NCBI GenBank assembly: GCA_944739405.2
Contig: OX123205.2
Span: 33,624,475 to 33,688,474, forward strand
Length of the DNA: 64,000 nt
Direction: 5' to 3'
Source of the DNA: Euclidia mi
Lineage: Eukaryota; Arthropoda; Insecta; Lepidoptera; Erebidae
In this document: positions 30,867 to 43,140 of the stretch, in pieces
Position numbering within the stretch: the first letter of the stretch is position 1
Layout of the letters: each line of letters starts with the position of its first letter
The notes under the pieces: generated by a model
The model's input: only the letters and a program-made list of their open reading frames with translations
What the model was told of the DNA's origin: nothing
Databases searched by the model: none
Made by a program: the position numbers and the translations under genes

Positions 30867-31235
30867 GATCCGTAGAAGAGCGACCTTCACCGATCTGACA
30901 CCTAATTGGATGAAAAGTATTTTATATCAAATTTTGCATATTGAAAAATATATTGCGAATGGATTGGCAAAAAAAACCTGTTCAGGCTAAAAAAAACTAA
31001 CCAACCACTTTCCCAGGCAGCTTTGTCGCAGACAACCCTATATCATTGTGTTCGCAGCGACGTAGCGCGCATTTTAATATAAGATTTGTCTATTAAAGAT
31101 TTTATTTTGCTTTTCCTTGTCTGGGCAGGATTTTTTTTGCCAATCCATACGCGATATATTTTAAACATGCAAAATTTGATATAAAATACTTTTCATCCAA
31201 TTATCAGATTAGTGAAGGTCGCTCTTCCACGGATC
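30867..31235. mobile_element. 369-bp foldback MITE with ~110-bp arms
   Basis: GATCCGTAGAAGAGCGACCT at the left is matched by AGGTCGCTCTTCCACGGATC at the right. The arms continue through TTTTATATCAAATTTTGCAT and GGATTGGCAAAAAAAACCTG with few differences. A TSD is not certain; TCTAA and TCTTA flank it. No coding capacity. Confidence 0.75.
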
Positions 31236-32462
31236 TCTTACTATAAGCATTCTCGTGTTTACATTGGAATATGATGTAGGTAGGTACCTAAGTAGTGTTG
31301 TCATAAATGTTTATAGAAATGTTATATTCTGAATGGGGTGGGTGTGTAATCCACCTCTGCCAACCCATATGTTGTAACATGTTATGTTATATTCTGAATT
31401 AAGTAATCGAGTTACTATTTACTAATTTAAGTATTTAAAGTTTATGTACTTCGGCGGGCACGTAAAGCCGTGGGTTCGATTCTTTTCCCAGAACAAGAAC
31501 CCTCAGGTCATGGCTTTGATTGATGGTAAGTACTTAAGCATGTGTACATTTTTTTTATTTCAGAACAAAAATATTTAATATTATTTTATTACAATCCTTG
31601 TAGTAGCATTTGCCTGAAAGAATAACAAACATTCACATGCATCTATCACACACCCTCGCGCCTAAAATAGTATTAAAAAATTGTACTGTAAATTTAGAAA
31701 CCAATATATTTTGATAGCGACATCTGTCTGAAAGTTCTGTCACCTTCATGAAAGTGAAAGAAATAACAAACCTATAACCATTTCGCCAAGTCAAACAACC
31801 CATGACATATGTAAATAGCATAACTACCAGTGACAAATTGTCGGCATCAGGCTGACAGCGTCTTCTCCTGACTTTAACTAATGAACTGACGGTCTCGAAT
31901 ATTAACCATGCACCTGTCAACCTAAATGGAATGAGAACACAATGATTTGTCACTAATTTGTGTGGTGTTCGCTGAATTGTATAATGGAGAGCAGGTTTAT
32001 TGTGGCAGGTTTCTATTAGCCGAGTGGGGACGAATTTAGAATACAAAATGTCACTAGAAATACACGCATCCTTGCGAAGAGACGGAAAACTGTTTCGTCG
32101 AGTTGTGTACTTTTCGTGATTTCTACTCAACCAAACAGTTTAGTTGATGGAAGTGCGCATACAATCGATTTTTTTATCTCCTCAAATCGACCAGTCTTTA
32201 TTCAGCAACGCTTGAGTCAAGGTGTTTACAAAGATAGAGACGTGGCCCGCTTCAAATCCTTATACGAGATTGGTAGTCGTGGTCAGTCGCGGATCGACTG
32301 TTTAGTCGATGGTCTGCGCACATCAATACAATGAAATACAAATTGAGCGCTTGATCGATAGCTGTCCAACTTTTAAATCAAATGCAAATCGATAAGCATT
32401 TTTGACTTTTTTGTGGAACAACTATCGAGTTGACAGTATGTGCGCTTCAATATATTCTGTTA
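31236..32462. other. Unassigned DNA with a 165-codon open frame on the minus strand
   Basis: The minus-strand frame 31633-32130 is open for 165 codons, long for such A+T-rich DNA, but I recognise no domain. It could be an unrecognised exon or chance. At 31440-31500 CGGCGGGCACGTAAAGCCGT and GTGGGTTCGATTCTTTTCCC resemble a SINE head with a B box. 32140-32450 has several GTGCGC and TCGAT words and may be another decayed MITE. Confidence 0.3.
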
Positions 32463-32621
32463 GGCCGAGCGCGCACTAGCGATTAAAGTTGGCCGATAGT
32501 TCAGTCGCAATCGAAAAATTAAACAAAAATCAAATCTTCAATGCGCGCACTGTAACTCTGTACTGATCCGACTGACCGATCAAACTATCAGCCAACTTTT
32601 ATCGCTAGTGCGCGCGAGGCC
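32463..32621. mobile_element. 159-bp Harbinger-type MITE, TSD TTA
   Basis: TIRs GGCC(GAG/TCG)CGCGCACTAGCG continue through AAAGTTGGC(C/T)GATAGTT for about 40 bp. TTA flanks both ends (32460-32462 and 32622-32624). It is non-coding. The 3-bp TWA target again fits PIF/Harbinger. Confidence 0.7.
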
Positions 32622-32624
32622 TTA

Positions 32625-34259
32625 AACATATGATACACAACAAAATAGTTGTTCAATTAAAAATTTTATCTATGCGCTAGCCCTAAGCTAGTTGAATCGT
32701 AATAAGTCAACGTGATATACTTAAGTCTAAATTAAACTTAGTAGCAACAAATAAAAACTGTTTATACTAAAATCAGTAAGAGCTGACGTGCCAGATTTGC
32801 TCTTCAACTCTCATAAAGTTAGCATCTTAGCCAACTGACGTAGATATAAGTATTACCTACAAATTAGCCAGGCATCTTTGTCACCTAAAAGTAACAAAGA
32901 TACATATGTCTGTCATGTCTAACAAAGTATGTATGATAACTAAATGCGTCCCGAGGTTCCACCTGCCAACTTCGTCCATTAAAAGGTCGCAACGTAGGTA
33001 ATATACTTTTGCCACCAAGAAGACTAGTGTAAAATTGAGGATCTTTCAACAATATTACATCTATAGAATTACCTACTGTATACATGGACATCCATAACTA
33101 GTTTTCCCATAAAAAACGCACGAAATCTCAGAAATCATACTACATTCAGTTTATGAAGCAAAAGCGTATAGCGTATAGGTACGCCCATGGATATAGGGTA
33201 CTTAACTCACCGCCAATCAGGTCGAGGTACGCGATACGATCTGCGAAAATTTTAACAACTGAAGTTGTAGACGTATTTACTACTTAAGGTGGTGACAGAG
33301 TGGAGAGGAGCGTACAGCGGTAGGATTAGCGATTTTCGCTCTTTCTAATGACAAAACCGTTTAATACATATATTTTGCATCTGTTTTGAATAAATATTTA
33401 AAACTACTATTATTGAGTGTAAACACTTTTTCGTGCTTATATAGTATTGAAGCTTTTCTGAAAAACAAATGTAGCATCGCAGCTGTATGTGTCGAAAAAT
33501 AAGAAAAAAAACATAAATAACTAAAAGCTTTAAATAGGTAAGTACGTAGTGCCAATTTTAAGCAGTCTGAAAAAAATATCAACAGCAACACAAGAACATT
33601 ATATTATGCAAAAGTTAAACGACTATAATGTGCAATTTGCAATTTAAACGAAAACAGAAAATAACGAAACACACCTTCTTAGCAACTTATGAAACATTAC
33701 ACCACTTGTTATTTCATGTCATGTCGAACTTACAAGGCAATGTAAACCAACACGAATTTACTCATCAGAAAACGAATTAAACAAATAATAAGGTAGCAAA
33801 TAGACACGACGAATTCATGAAGGTTCTGTTGTTTGACATTATTATGGGCACAGACCCTTAAAACGCTACGCTCTCCGCTCATCGCTCTGCGCGCCACCAA
33901 AACTACAGCCTAACCTTGCCGTCTTTATCTTTTGTAAACAATTTTATGTTTACAATAAAAAACATTCAGTTTAGCTCGTGAAACAATTTAACATCTATTT
34001 TAAGTACAGTTTCATAAATGATAGAACTGTTAAATTGTATTAGTTCATATCTAAGATATTTGGGTTACCGCGTTTTGTAGAATGATGTACTGCAGAGACT
34101 ATGGCTGAGACCAATTTGTTGAAGAATTTCGTAACGTTATAATAAGGAAACAAAACCGAAACTACCTATTTCTAAATAGCAAAGCCAAATTCAAATGTTA
34201 TAAGAATTGAGTTGAGAATATTAAGCGTGCATGAGGACAGTTATAATGTAATAGGAAGG
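32625..34259. other. No supported feature
   Basis: A+T-rich DNA. G+C-richer segments at 33283-33335 and 33870-33905 look loosely inverted to each other, too weak to call. Confidence 0.35.
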
Positions 34260-34545
34260 TGAGGGTCTCATTATGAGAAGGGTTAGACTTTAGAAGTTCA
34301 GACTATAGTCCATTACGGCCTATAGTCTGAACTACGGATACGGGTTGGCAGACCATGTCTTGAGAACATTAAAGAATCTAGAGAACTTTCAGACTTGCAG
34401 GTTTCTTCACGATGATAATAATTTACTATTTAATTTGCACTTAACTGCGAAAGGTCTGTGATGCGCGCCGTGTTTTTCGAACTCGAGCCCTTCTTAACAG
34501 TCTGTTATTCTCTTCGCTAGGCTATCGACTGGTACTTGTAACGAA
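34260..34545 (-). mobile_element. tRNA-derived SINE, family S4
   Basis: The minus strand shows AGTCGATAGCCTAGCGAAGA (A-box region) and GGGCTCGAGTTCGAAAAACA (B-box region). On the plus strand the body reads TACGGGTTGGCAGACCATGT, TTGAGAACATTAAAGAATCT and TTTCTTCACGATGATAATAA. A perfect 14-bp hairpin (34295-34333, arm AGTTCAGACTATAG) sits at the distal end. Confidence 0.6.
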
Positions 34546-35567
34546 CTTTGTACGAATATAAAGAACATTTAAATTAGGAAAGAACAATGGTCGGTTCCCA
34601 TACAAAGGTGGACCAGAAATTCTTTTTTCACGTCTATTGCTGTGGAGTTATTTATCAATATTTTTATGTTACTTTATTTAACTTTAGTATAGATATGAAT
34701 TTTAAAAACTTGGGATTACCCTTTTTATTCTATAAAAAGTATGTTTGAGGTTATGAACTAAATTGTGTTATTATTTAGTTTATTCGTAAAAATATATACA
34801 TTAAACTATTCTGGTACCTAATATATGTGTGTAGAAAAACATGTTCTTCTAATAAACAAACTAAAAAACTCAATTCATAGCAAGCGAGGAACGATTGACG
34901 TTGATGTACCGGGTATAACAGTGACAGATACCGTCATACCGAAATGGCGTATTTGTTTTGTTCCATTTCACGTCATTCACGTCAAATCTTAGATTTTTCA
35001 TTAAAAAAACGATTAATTACTACATAATAAAAATATTCTAATATTTCATATGTAACTAAAACACCTATTGATATTTTATTGTAAAAGTTATATTTTATTT
35101 TATTACAAAGTAACATAAATTCTTATTTATCATATCGTATAATGAAACACATATTTTGACTATAAGGTTATGGCTGCGTTCATAACATTTCATTATTGTT
35201 TAGGGGTATAGTTTAAAAAATAAACTGTAAATACATTATTTCTTTCTCCCAAGTCCTAAAAATATGTATTTGCTTTGATCAAAATATTAAAAAAAAATAC
35301 TTTTTTTGGTATAGGACTCATTATCAGACGTGCTAAAGGCCAAAGTGACCATTGTTCTTTAAATGTTGTTATTTATTGTCGTTGTTTCGTATTTTTAAAG
35401 GACCCACCGTCACTAAAAATATAAGTCTGGAGATGTTTAACTAAACGAAAAAAATACGAGCAAAAATAATAGTAGGTATCTATGATGGTATACAATATAT
35501 TTCAGAAGAATCATAGAATCATTTTAGGAGTTTACAGAAAATACTATGACATATGAAATGTAGAAGG
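34546..35567. other. No supported feature
   Basis: A+T-rich DNA with no coding or repeat signal that I can defend. Confidence 0.35.
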
Positions 35568-35571
35568 TATG

Positions 35572-35989
35572 TGTTACTGTAAAAGCCCGAAATACAGTAA
35601 ATCCTAAGATTTACCAGCATGAGCTGGTTAATGTCCGAATTTTTAAATAAAAAGGATGTCGACGGAGCCCTGCTTTGCAGGGCTTCTATTTTTGGGTTAA
35701 GGGTCACAAGAGAACCTAACATAGCATATTTAGAAATTTGTTTTTTTTTATGCACAATGTAACAAATATTAGAATTATTGTAAATTATGTTACTGTAAAA
35801 GCCAGCCAGCAAGTAACTAGGTTATGTTAGGTTCTCTTGTGGCCCTTAACCCAAAAATAACAGCCCTGCAAAGCAGGGCTTGTGCTTTTTTAATTAAAGA
35901 AATCGGACATTTACCAACTCATGCTGGTAAATTTTAGGATTTACTAGTAAATCTTAAGATTTACCGTCATTCGGGCTTTTACAGTAACA
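35572..35989. mobile_element. 418-bp foldback element, ~165-bp arms, flanks TATG
   Basis: TGTTACTGTAAAAGCCCGAA at the left end pairs with the exact inverse at the right end. The arms continue through AAATCCTAAGATTTACC, an internal palindrome AGCCCTGCTTTGCAGGGCT and AGAGAACCTAACATA. TATG occurs at both borders (35568-35571 and 35990-35993). The spacer between the arms contains an extra direct copy of the terminus (TGTTACTGTAAAAGCC at 35790), so the element may be built from nested or rearranged ends. Non-coding. Confidence 0.8.
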
Positions 35990-35993
35990 TATG

Positions 35994-36527
35994 CACGCAA
36001 AAACGGTTTCATTTCCTAGAAAGTAGAGCCCCACCATATTCATCTATTGAGTAGAAATGGTAACTTTATAAGGCTCTTCTTAGGCTAGGTGTTAAATATT
36101 AGTTATAGAAAGCTATATTCGTACTTCTACACCTTCGCTATTAGTACAAATATTACGTAGAGGAATGTGTTCATATGACGGGCCTCAATCAAAATTATAA
36201 ATTGAAAACAAAGGTAAAATCATGGCTAGATGGCGTGAAGATATACGCAAAGTGGTTGGCAGTGGCTAGACACGAAAAGCCGAAAATCGGACTCAGTGGC
36301 GTGCCATTGGAGAAGCCTATCCAGCATAGGACTTTGGCAAGCTGGTGATAGTGATGAAAGGTGAAATACATAGTTTTTTGTTGGGCATTTGCCCAGTCGG
36401 AAACAAAAATAAGGTATGTCGAAAAAAACAATGTATGTCGAACAAATGCTCGGATATAGCTACGTAAATTTTGACGCATATACAACGTATTTATATTAAA
36501 GTCAACATTTTGTCTCTTTGAAAGCAC
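35994..36527. other. No supported feature
   Basis: A 110-codon minus-strand open frame (36195-36527) has no recognisable motif. Confidence 0.3.
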
Positions 36528-36728
36528 GGTTGGCGTAGTGTTTTAAGCGGCCGCCTCGTCGCTTGCCACTGTGTTGAGTGTTGTGGGGTCGATTCCCTCA
36601 GGGGAGAACACCTTGTGTGATCCACAGATTGCTGTTTTGAGTCTAGGTGTACTTTGTGGCCGTTGGTTGTAGTTTGTAAAGTCCGCCGCGATACAGGATC
36701 TATTCTTAGAGCGGGAGGCATCTTAAAA
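36528..36728 (+). mobile_element. tRNA-derived SINE, family S2
   Basis: CGGTTGGCGTAGTGTTTTAA, GCGGCCGCCTCGTCGCTTGC, GGGGTCGATTCCC (B box), ACACCTTGTGTGATCCACAG and AAAGTCCGCCGCGATACAGG match the 26.5-kb copy in order. Confidence 0.75.
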
Positions 36729-39577
36729 ATATGAGTTATAGAATGGACGTCGTTGGGTTATGTTCTTTATTGTTTTTGTGTTATGTAAGTATAATTATTA
36801 TTCTAACTAATATTATACACATAAAATGCTCCTTCATACTTATCTTTTCAAGCAAACCTACGTTTCAGAAAGGTTTCAATTATTCGAAGGCTCGCGAATT
36901 CTCAATAATTATAATCTTAAATTTCTCTATAGAGAACAATTGAAAGAAATAATCTGAGTGATTGACGGCCGACTCAAAGTTGTAATTGCAGCAAAACAAA
37001 TAAAGATTAAACAAGGAGAATTATATATGAAGTGACTTATTTATATTTCAGTCAGGGTTACCAACTTTGGCGTTTACACGCAATTTTGGGGAGAAAGTGG
37101 TGAGTAATTTTAGGAGTATTTAATTATGTAATTTCATTGAATATAACTAACTGTTATTGCCTACGAATATTGTGAAATCACAATAAAATGATTGAAATTA
37201 TAAATTTCACAAAATCGTTAACATTTAAATAAGTTTATAAGTAAGTAATTGTGTGTTTTATGGGCCTATTTAGTTATTTATCTTGAAATTATATGTGCTT
37301 TGGATGTATTGCAGGCATATTATGCGGATATCAAAGCGCAAAGGCCTGCTCATGGACAGTATGCCCTGCAATTAAATTACTAAGTACATTAAAATTTTAA
37401 TGTTCTTTAATGCTGCAATACCAGACACAATAAAACATCTATTATGTCTCGCACTGATCTGTGAATCGGCAGTCAACGAGTAAATCATGAGGGTTTGTTT
37501 TTTATTGTTGTTTTAATCTTTGTTAAAACTAAAATTCGTGCTTTAGATATCAAAATTAAGGGAAAAATGTTTTCAAGGGTTGACAACCCGAACTTAAGTC
37601 CCGTCGGTATGGATGGTTATAAGGATTTGCTCTGAAGGGTCTAAACCCCCCGGATTTTGGATGTGATTGTAGGTAAGATTATTTTGTGGAAATATTCATT
37701 TGTTTGTGTATGAAAGGACGGAGTAAAGATAAAGGAGGCTGTGATGTAAAGGTTTATAGGTGCTGATGATAGAAAATGTAACAAAACGTTAAAGTACTTT
37801 TGTATTAAATCATACTGATAGACAGAATTCGGTGACTCGCGACGCACCGAACTTACATTGATTTTATTCATTAGCAATTGCATCATACATTCTCCCATAG
37901 TTCACTTCTGGACATAGGTCTCTCCTAATGTGCGTCACAATAGCAATGTATGTCAATAAGAGGATGTAGTTTTCTATAACACGCTAGCCAGGCTATACAA
38001 TTTCGTGTCGAATATTCCATTTCATCCCGAAGATACAATTTGCTTCGTCTTATTCTCTTAATAACTTCGTACGTACCCACGGAATGAAATGGGGTTAGTA
38101 GTGATACTTTGTTTGCTAAATCATTCATCACAGGGAGATCCAAAAATACAGTACCTACCTAGTCGGAAATTAACTTCTGAAAGCTAGTGGAGACATTTTT
38201 TTTTTCGTCAACATTAAATCATACATAATTCAAATGACCGGGCAAAACTCTAAAGAATTGAACTTATATTACTATAAGCCACTGGGTGTCAGTTTTATCG
38301 ACATTTTAAGACGCCTACAGACGCACCATTGAGAAACGCTAAATGTCTTCTTTGTTACAAGAGATCTGAACGACCTTGCTAGGTTTTAAAGGGAGCTCTT
38401 ATACGGACAACTTCATCTAGTAGTAAGTATCGTATCTAATGAATATGGATCCGATAACACCTTCTTCATAAAAGCTTGATCTTCTGCATATCAACAGTAA
38501 GTACCTACAATAAAACGTAGGTACCTATATCAAAGCTTCCTATATGTACATATATTTTTCTTTGGAAATAGCTTGAACAATTTTAATACACGAAATCTTT
38601 CGTAGGTGACATCATTCACGTACTTATAAACTAGGTAGACATGTCCTACGCTTTTTGAGCTTCAGAAAACAAGTTACATTAGAAATTTCGCGTCTACTCC
38701 AAAAGCGGAGTAATTTCGGGGCATAACCTAAAGGTATAGTTGTATGTTTAAAACGCAAATCAGTGTACTTTGTACCTAACAAAGCAAACTTAGGCCGGAT
38801 ACCGCTATTTAAGGATCGCGCAGGAATTACTAGGTAGGTACATGCATTTCTTGCGACAAGTTAGTACTTACCGGCGCTTGCTAGGGTGGCCATAAAATTA
38901 ATATGGAAACATCAAATTAATTTCCAATCCAATTCCAAATTCCAATAATGTACCTGCATATCTACTAGACTTACCCGGAGCTGCCCGCGTGAATTACTTA
39001 GTCTGGCCATAAATACTCTTACAATAAAAAAAACATATATTACATTTGAATTTGGAATCTGTCATTTTTACCTTTTTCTGTTTTTTTTTTTACAATTGAG
39101 CATCATTTTAACAAACAACATACAAGTAGGGTTATTACTTTTGCGCTACCCGTTATTAACTTGCTAGGTGACCCGGGTTTATCGTATTCTGGTAAATTCT
39201 TGATACCTAGCCAAGTGTTTCTATAAAGCAAACTGTCAAAATGGTTTGGTGGACTAAGCAAGAGATAAAGAGTAATATAACATTTTAGGTAAGTACCAAC
39301 TTAAGTGATTTTTCTATACAATGACAATCGCAAAGGCTTCCTTGCTTCTTCTAATAAAAAAACAATGTTGCAAACTAATATTGTAGGTAAATATAAAAGT
39401 GTACTTGTCCGTCTGTTACGCTTTCATGGCTTAACCGCTGAACAGATTTTGACGAAATTTTGAATGGTGAAGTTGAAGTCAAACAAAAAACTAGACGACT
39501 TCATGAGGACAAAGACTAAGGATCTGAAAAGTGTGATGTAAGTTTCTATGTAAGTAATTTGGCTATGACAATTTGTA
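36729..39577. other. 2.8 kb without supported feature
   Basis: A+T-rich DNA with only short open frames (up to 85 codons) that lack motifs. 37320-37370 (AAAGGCCTGCTCATGGACAG) may be a LINE-tail scrap. Confidence 0.4.
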
Positions 39578-39585
39578 GTGTGGTT

Positions 39586-40391
39586 CAGGGATGTTGTGGA
39601 TGCACATTTTTTCACATCCGCGGATGCGGATGCGGATTTTTGCAGACCCACATCCGCGGATGCGGATGCGGATGTGGATGTGAACAAAATACCCATGCAA
39701 AATTAGCTTTTTTTATAGTAATAGGGGGCAAACGAGCAGACGGATCGCCTGATGGTAAGCAATTATCGCCGCCCGTGGACACAAGCAACATCACAAGAGT
39801 CACTAGCCCGTTGCCGCCCCTTGGGGTTGGGAAAAGGGATAGGATGAGGAGTGGGATGAGGGAGAAGGAATAGGGGATAGAGTCTCCGACACTCTCACTC
39901 ACCGAACGAAACGCAACAGTTTAGGTACTGTTACTTTACATCGATTTTCTGTGAGAGGGTAGTACTCCGTAGTAGAGTAGGGTTATTCCACGACGCGGGT
40001 TCGTATATTAATCCTACGCTACTAAATAACTGTTCACTTGGGACACTAGCTAGTGGGGCTGACAAGAATTTGCATACTATTTTAGATAAAAGCTTGAAGT
40101 CGCTTCGATTAACACTCCACCACTTAAGTGGATTCTCAATTAAACCGATTCGCTTTTTATTGCGGAAAGCAAGTAACTTCTTAGAATTGCGCTAGGGCTG
40201 ACAATTTCTGATGTTGCTTGTGTCTCATCTTCACTTGATGAATGAGGACAGGACTGACGTCCTGCACCGTGACTGACATCCGCATTCGCTGATGCTCCGC
40301 ATCGATTTATGCGGATGCGAATGCAGATGTCTGAATTGAAGCGGATGTTCCGCAATTGCGGATGCGGATGCGAATATTCGCAACAACCCTG
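39586..40391. mobile_element. 806-bp hAT-type element with GGATGC-rich ends, TSD GTGTGGTT
   Basis: A perfect 8-bp TSD GTGTGGTT (39578-39585 and 40392-40399) borders termini CAGGGATGTTGTGGATGC and, inverted, CAGGGTTGTTGCGAAT. An 8-bp TSD with a CAGGG terminus is characteristic of hAT transposons. The first 110 and last 130 bp are arrays of GCGGAT/ATCCGC hexamers in both orientations, likely subterminal transposase sites. A SINE-like insert (39706-39960) lies inside. No transposase remains. Confidence 0.85.
39706..39960 (-). mobile_element. SINE-like repeat S5 nested in the hAT element
   Basis: The minus strand reads TTGCGTTTCGTTCGGTGAGT, TTTTCCCAACCCCAAGGGGC, GGTGTTGC-like blocks and CACGGGCGGCGATAATTGCT, ending in TTACCATCAGGCGATCCGTC and TGCTCGTTTGCCC. 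The terminal part resembles the 3' UTR end of LINE E (AACCATCAGATGGGCCGTTC, GCTCGTCTGTC). A second copy is at 44925-45125. Confidence 0.6.
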
Positions 40392-40444
40392 GTGTGGTTA
40401 TACAAGTAATTATATTACTTAATAGGTATTATATATTCTTGTCG

Positions 40445-40516
40445 ACCTGCCACGCCGACGCCTCCACGTACAAAAGCTTACTGGCTTTAGTACGTGGAGG
40501 CGTCTGCTTGGCAGGT
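40445..40516. repeat. 33-bp stem hairpin, 6-nt loop
   Basis: ACCTGCCACGCCGACGCCTC starts the left arm; GAGGCGTCTGCTTGGCAGGT ends the right arm. There are four mismatches over 33 bp. Confidence 0.7.
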
Positions 40517-41019
40517 TCATAAGGCAAATGTAAAATAGGCCCAGTTAAAATATACTTAGTAATCCTTAAAATAAGTATCGAGACCCGTTAATAAACTTCG
40601 ATAAAGGACACTAAGACGCTCTGAAGCCTATCTACCAATCTTACATAACCTATAGGTATAAATATTCGCAAAAACATCGTCTAGATTTATTTAATCGATA
40701 TCGATAACCTTAATTGATAACACCACTACGAATACTTTTATTGATACTGCGAATAAAGTAGCAAATTGTAGTAAAGGATCTCGTAAAGCTAATCTACACT
40801 TTAACGTCATAGTAATAAAGCTTAAAATGTAACGAAGTTTGATGGTCAATTGCAATTTGAACTTGGTACGTGTTTATAACTAGAAGTGACGTTAATGTTA
40901 GGTAGCGGTTTTGGATATAAGCGGAGCAGGTAACTTTTAACTTTATTCTTTGTGGTCACAGATTACTAAATAGTAACTTGGTGTCGTGACGGATTTAGAA
41001 AACGGAATGCCACCACCCC

Positions 41020-41205
41020 ATTTCATCCCATGGGGGTCGTAAGAGCCGACAGAGGGAGCATATTATGCAGAGAATAGCACTGTGATAGAAGGAAAACTTG
41101 ATACAAACCCTATACCAAACCGTCTGGCCAGCGTCGTTTAGAAGGCCAATTCCTCCTTCCAAAGGAGAGGCCTAGTCCAGCAGTGGCAATATTTAGGGCA
41201 TAGTT
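41020..41205 (+). repeat. Lepidopteran LINE 3'-end repeat
   Basis: CATCCCATGGGGGTCGTAAG, AAACCCTATACCAAACCGTC, TGGCCAGCGTCGTTTAGAAG and CCTAGTCCAGCAGTGGC follow the same order as 6655-6830. Coding part absent. Confidence 0.6.
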
Positions 41206-41454
41206 AGCACTCAGAGTAAGTACAATTAATATAAATATCTAAAATCGGACGTATATCTTGTGGCTTACTTATAGGACAATATGCATAACTGTACGTTTGT
41301 GCCCGAAGACAAGCACCAGGTCACCAGGCTACAATCGGTACACGGGCTGAATTTAAATTTAAACTAATAAATGAACTAAGAAAAATGCAAAAGTGACTTT
41401 TGTATGTCTTGTATTATTGCTTGTCGCTATCATGAAATGCCTAAACCACTAAAC

Positions 41455-41610
41455 CGATGCATTATTCCCGTGGGAATTGCGCGAAATCCCTTCTTAGTGC
41501 CTTACTGACCCCAAGGAACATACATAAGAAAATTTCAGCTTCCTGGGCTTAATAGTTTTGGCTATAGCTTGTCTGTCAGTCAGTCAGTAGCGCAAGGATT
41601 TTATATTGTA
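41455..41610 (+). repeat. Dispersed repeat R5, plus copy
   Basis: TTCCCGTGGGAATTGCGCGA, AATCCCTTCTTAGTGCC, AAGGAACATACATAAG, TTTCAGCTTCCTGGGC and GTCTGTCAGTCAGTCAGTAG. Closely parallel to 54385-54540. Confidence 0.65.
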
Positions 41611-42094
41611 TACAGATTGAATCAACACTTATTCACTGTTCGATAAAACCAGTTAACCAAAATTTACTGAATATTATCATGAGCACAGCATGTAAGTCAA
41701 CATATAAATAGATTTTATAAAACACATTGCCTACAGAGCCAAAGCTACACAACCCATAATTCCCACATCAACAAGAAAATAGTTAATAAAAATCGTTTAA
41801 TAAAATGTTCTTGTGGATAATGCGATAGCAATCAACATGTCAATAGTTGTAGTAGCAAAACAACGCACAAATTACTAGCAGCGGAATATGATAGTACAAC
41901 AACATGGTGTTGTGTAAAAATAGAATAAGTACCAACAGCATTTAGCAATTACGATTTACGCTAGTTGGAAGAAACTGCTCAGCCTGACTATAAGGTACAG
42001 AAAATGCTTTCGAAGCTTTGTGCTCTTAGTAACACGACGATTGCTACCAGAATGGAATTATAGTAAAAAAAAACTATATTGTGACTGTATTTTG

Positions 42095-42180
42095 TAAAAA
42101 AGGGTCTTGACAGACGGACGGACAACAAAGAGATCCTATAAGGATTCCGGTTTTTCATTCGAGGTACGGAACCCTAAAAA
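42095..42180 (-). repeat. Detached end of the Helentron-like family
   Basis: AGGGTCTTGACAGACGGACG, GACAACAAAGAGATCCTATA and GAGGTACGGAACCCTAAAAA match 30530-30612 almost base for base. The hairpin end is absent. Confidence 0.7.
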
Positions 42181-43124
42181 TGGAACAACTAAGTACTAAT
42201 GCATTAAACGATTTACGTTAGTTGTAAGAAATTTCCCATAACTAGTATCAAAGCTGCTCAGCTCTGCTACACAGGTGTTACAGCACAGATAATGAGGAAT
42301 ATATAGATGCCCTACCAAGTCCTCTATCTTGCAACCAAAGTCCCATTAAAATGTGTTCAGAAATTCCAGAGTTGTCCCGGACAAACAGAAAGACAGACAG
42401 AAGAAAAAGTGTTTCTTTACACTCAGAATTTGGTTTAGAAGCGTACTCTAATCATACTTTACCCCTCTATCCGCATTGAGAATGACAGTCTCAGTGATCA
42501 AGATTTAAAGTTCTTGCTAATATGCCTTTAGCGATCGAACCAAAATGCATAAATTAGACCCACCGATTGTGCTATTCGGACGCAATACGACGCGAATAGG
42601 TGCAAAAACAAATCACAAACTTAGTCGCAAAAAAATCAAGCGTAAGTATTTTTAGCGTCTAAATATTTTCAGTTTTAATTTTATTTGTATAGATTTTGTA
42701 CATATATACTAACTTAGACATTAAGATTAGAATAAGCTTTATTTAAATTATAAAATTATGTTTATTTAATGTAAATATGTATCTATAGATAAATAACAAA
42801 AATGTCAGCGTAAGTTGATTCGATTAGACAGACAGCACGCAAAGGCAGGTACCGCGTACCTACGTGGTAGAAAACCAAATTAGCTGAAGGTTGATGCCAA
42901 ATATCAAGGTAGATTCTTAGCGATGCGGCAATGTGGCCAGCTTGGACGTAATGTAATCTTGTAGGACTACAAATGATTGAATTATATCCAATTCCTATAA
43001 AACAAATAAGTTATACACGTAACAAACCAGGTGCAATTCCAATACCAGCGATGTACAGAATAAACTTGAAAGTAAAGTAATAACCTAAGGGAAAACTCTA
43101 AATATGGATTTCGCTAAAGGTGAC
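42181..43124. other. No supported feature
   Basis: A+T-rich DNA without coding or repeat edges that I can defend. Confidence 0.35.
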
Positions 43125-43140
43125 TGTGATGTTCAAAATT

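Noticed and set aside
33283..33905. TIR element between two G+C-richer stretches
   Set aside because: The inverted similarity is too loose and no TSD is seen.
39559..39902. Cys/Gly-rich and His/Pro-rich open frames (104 and 96 codons)
   Set aside because: Readings of the GGATGC hexamer array and the S5 insert.
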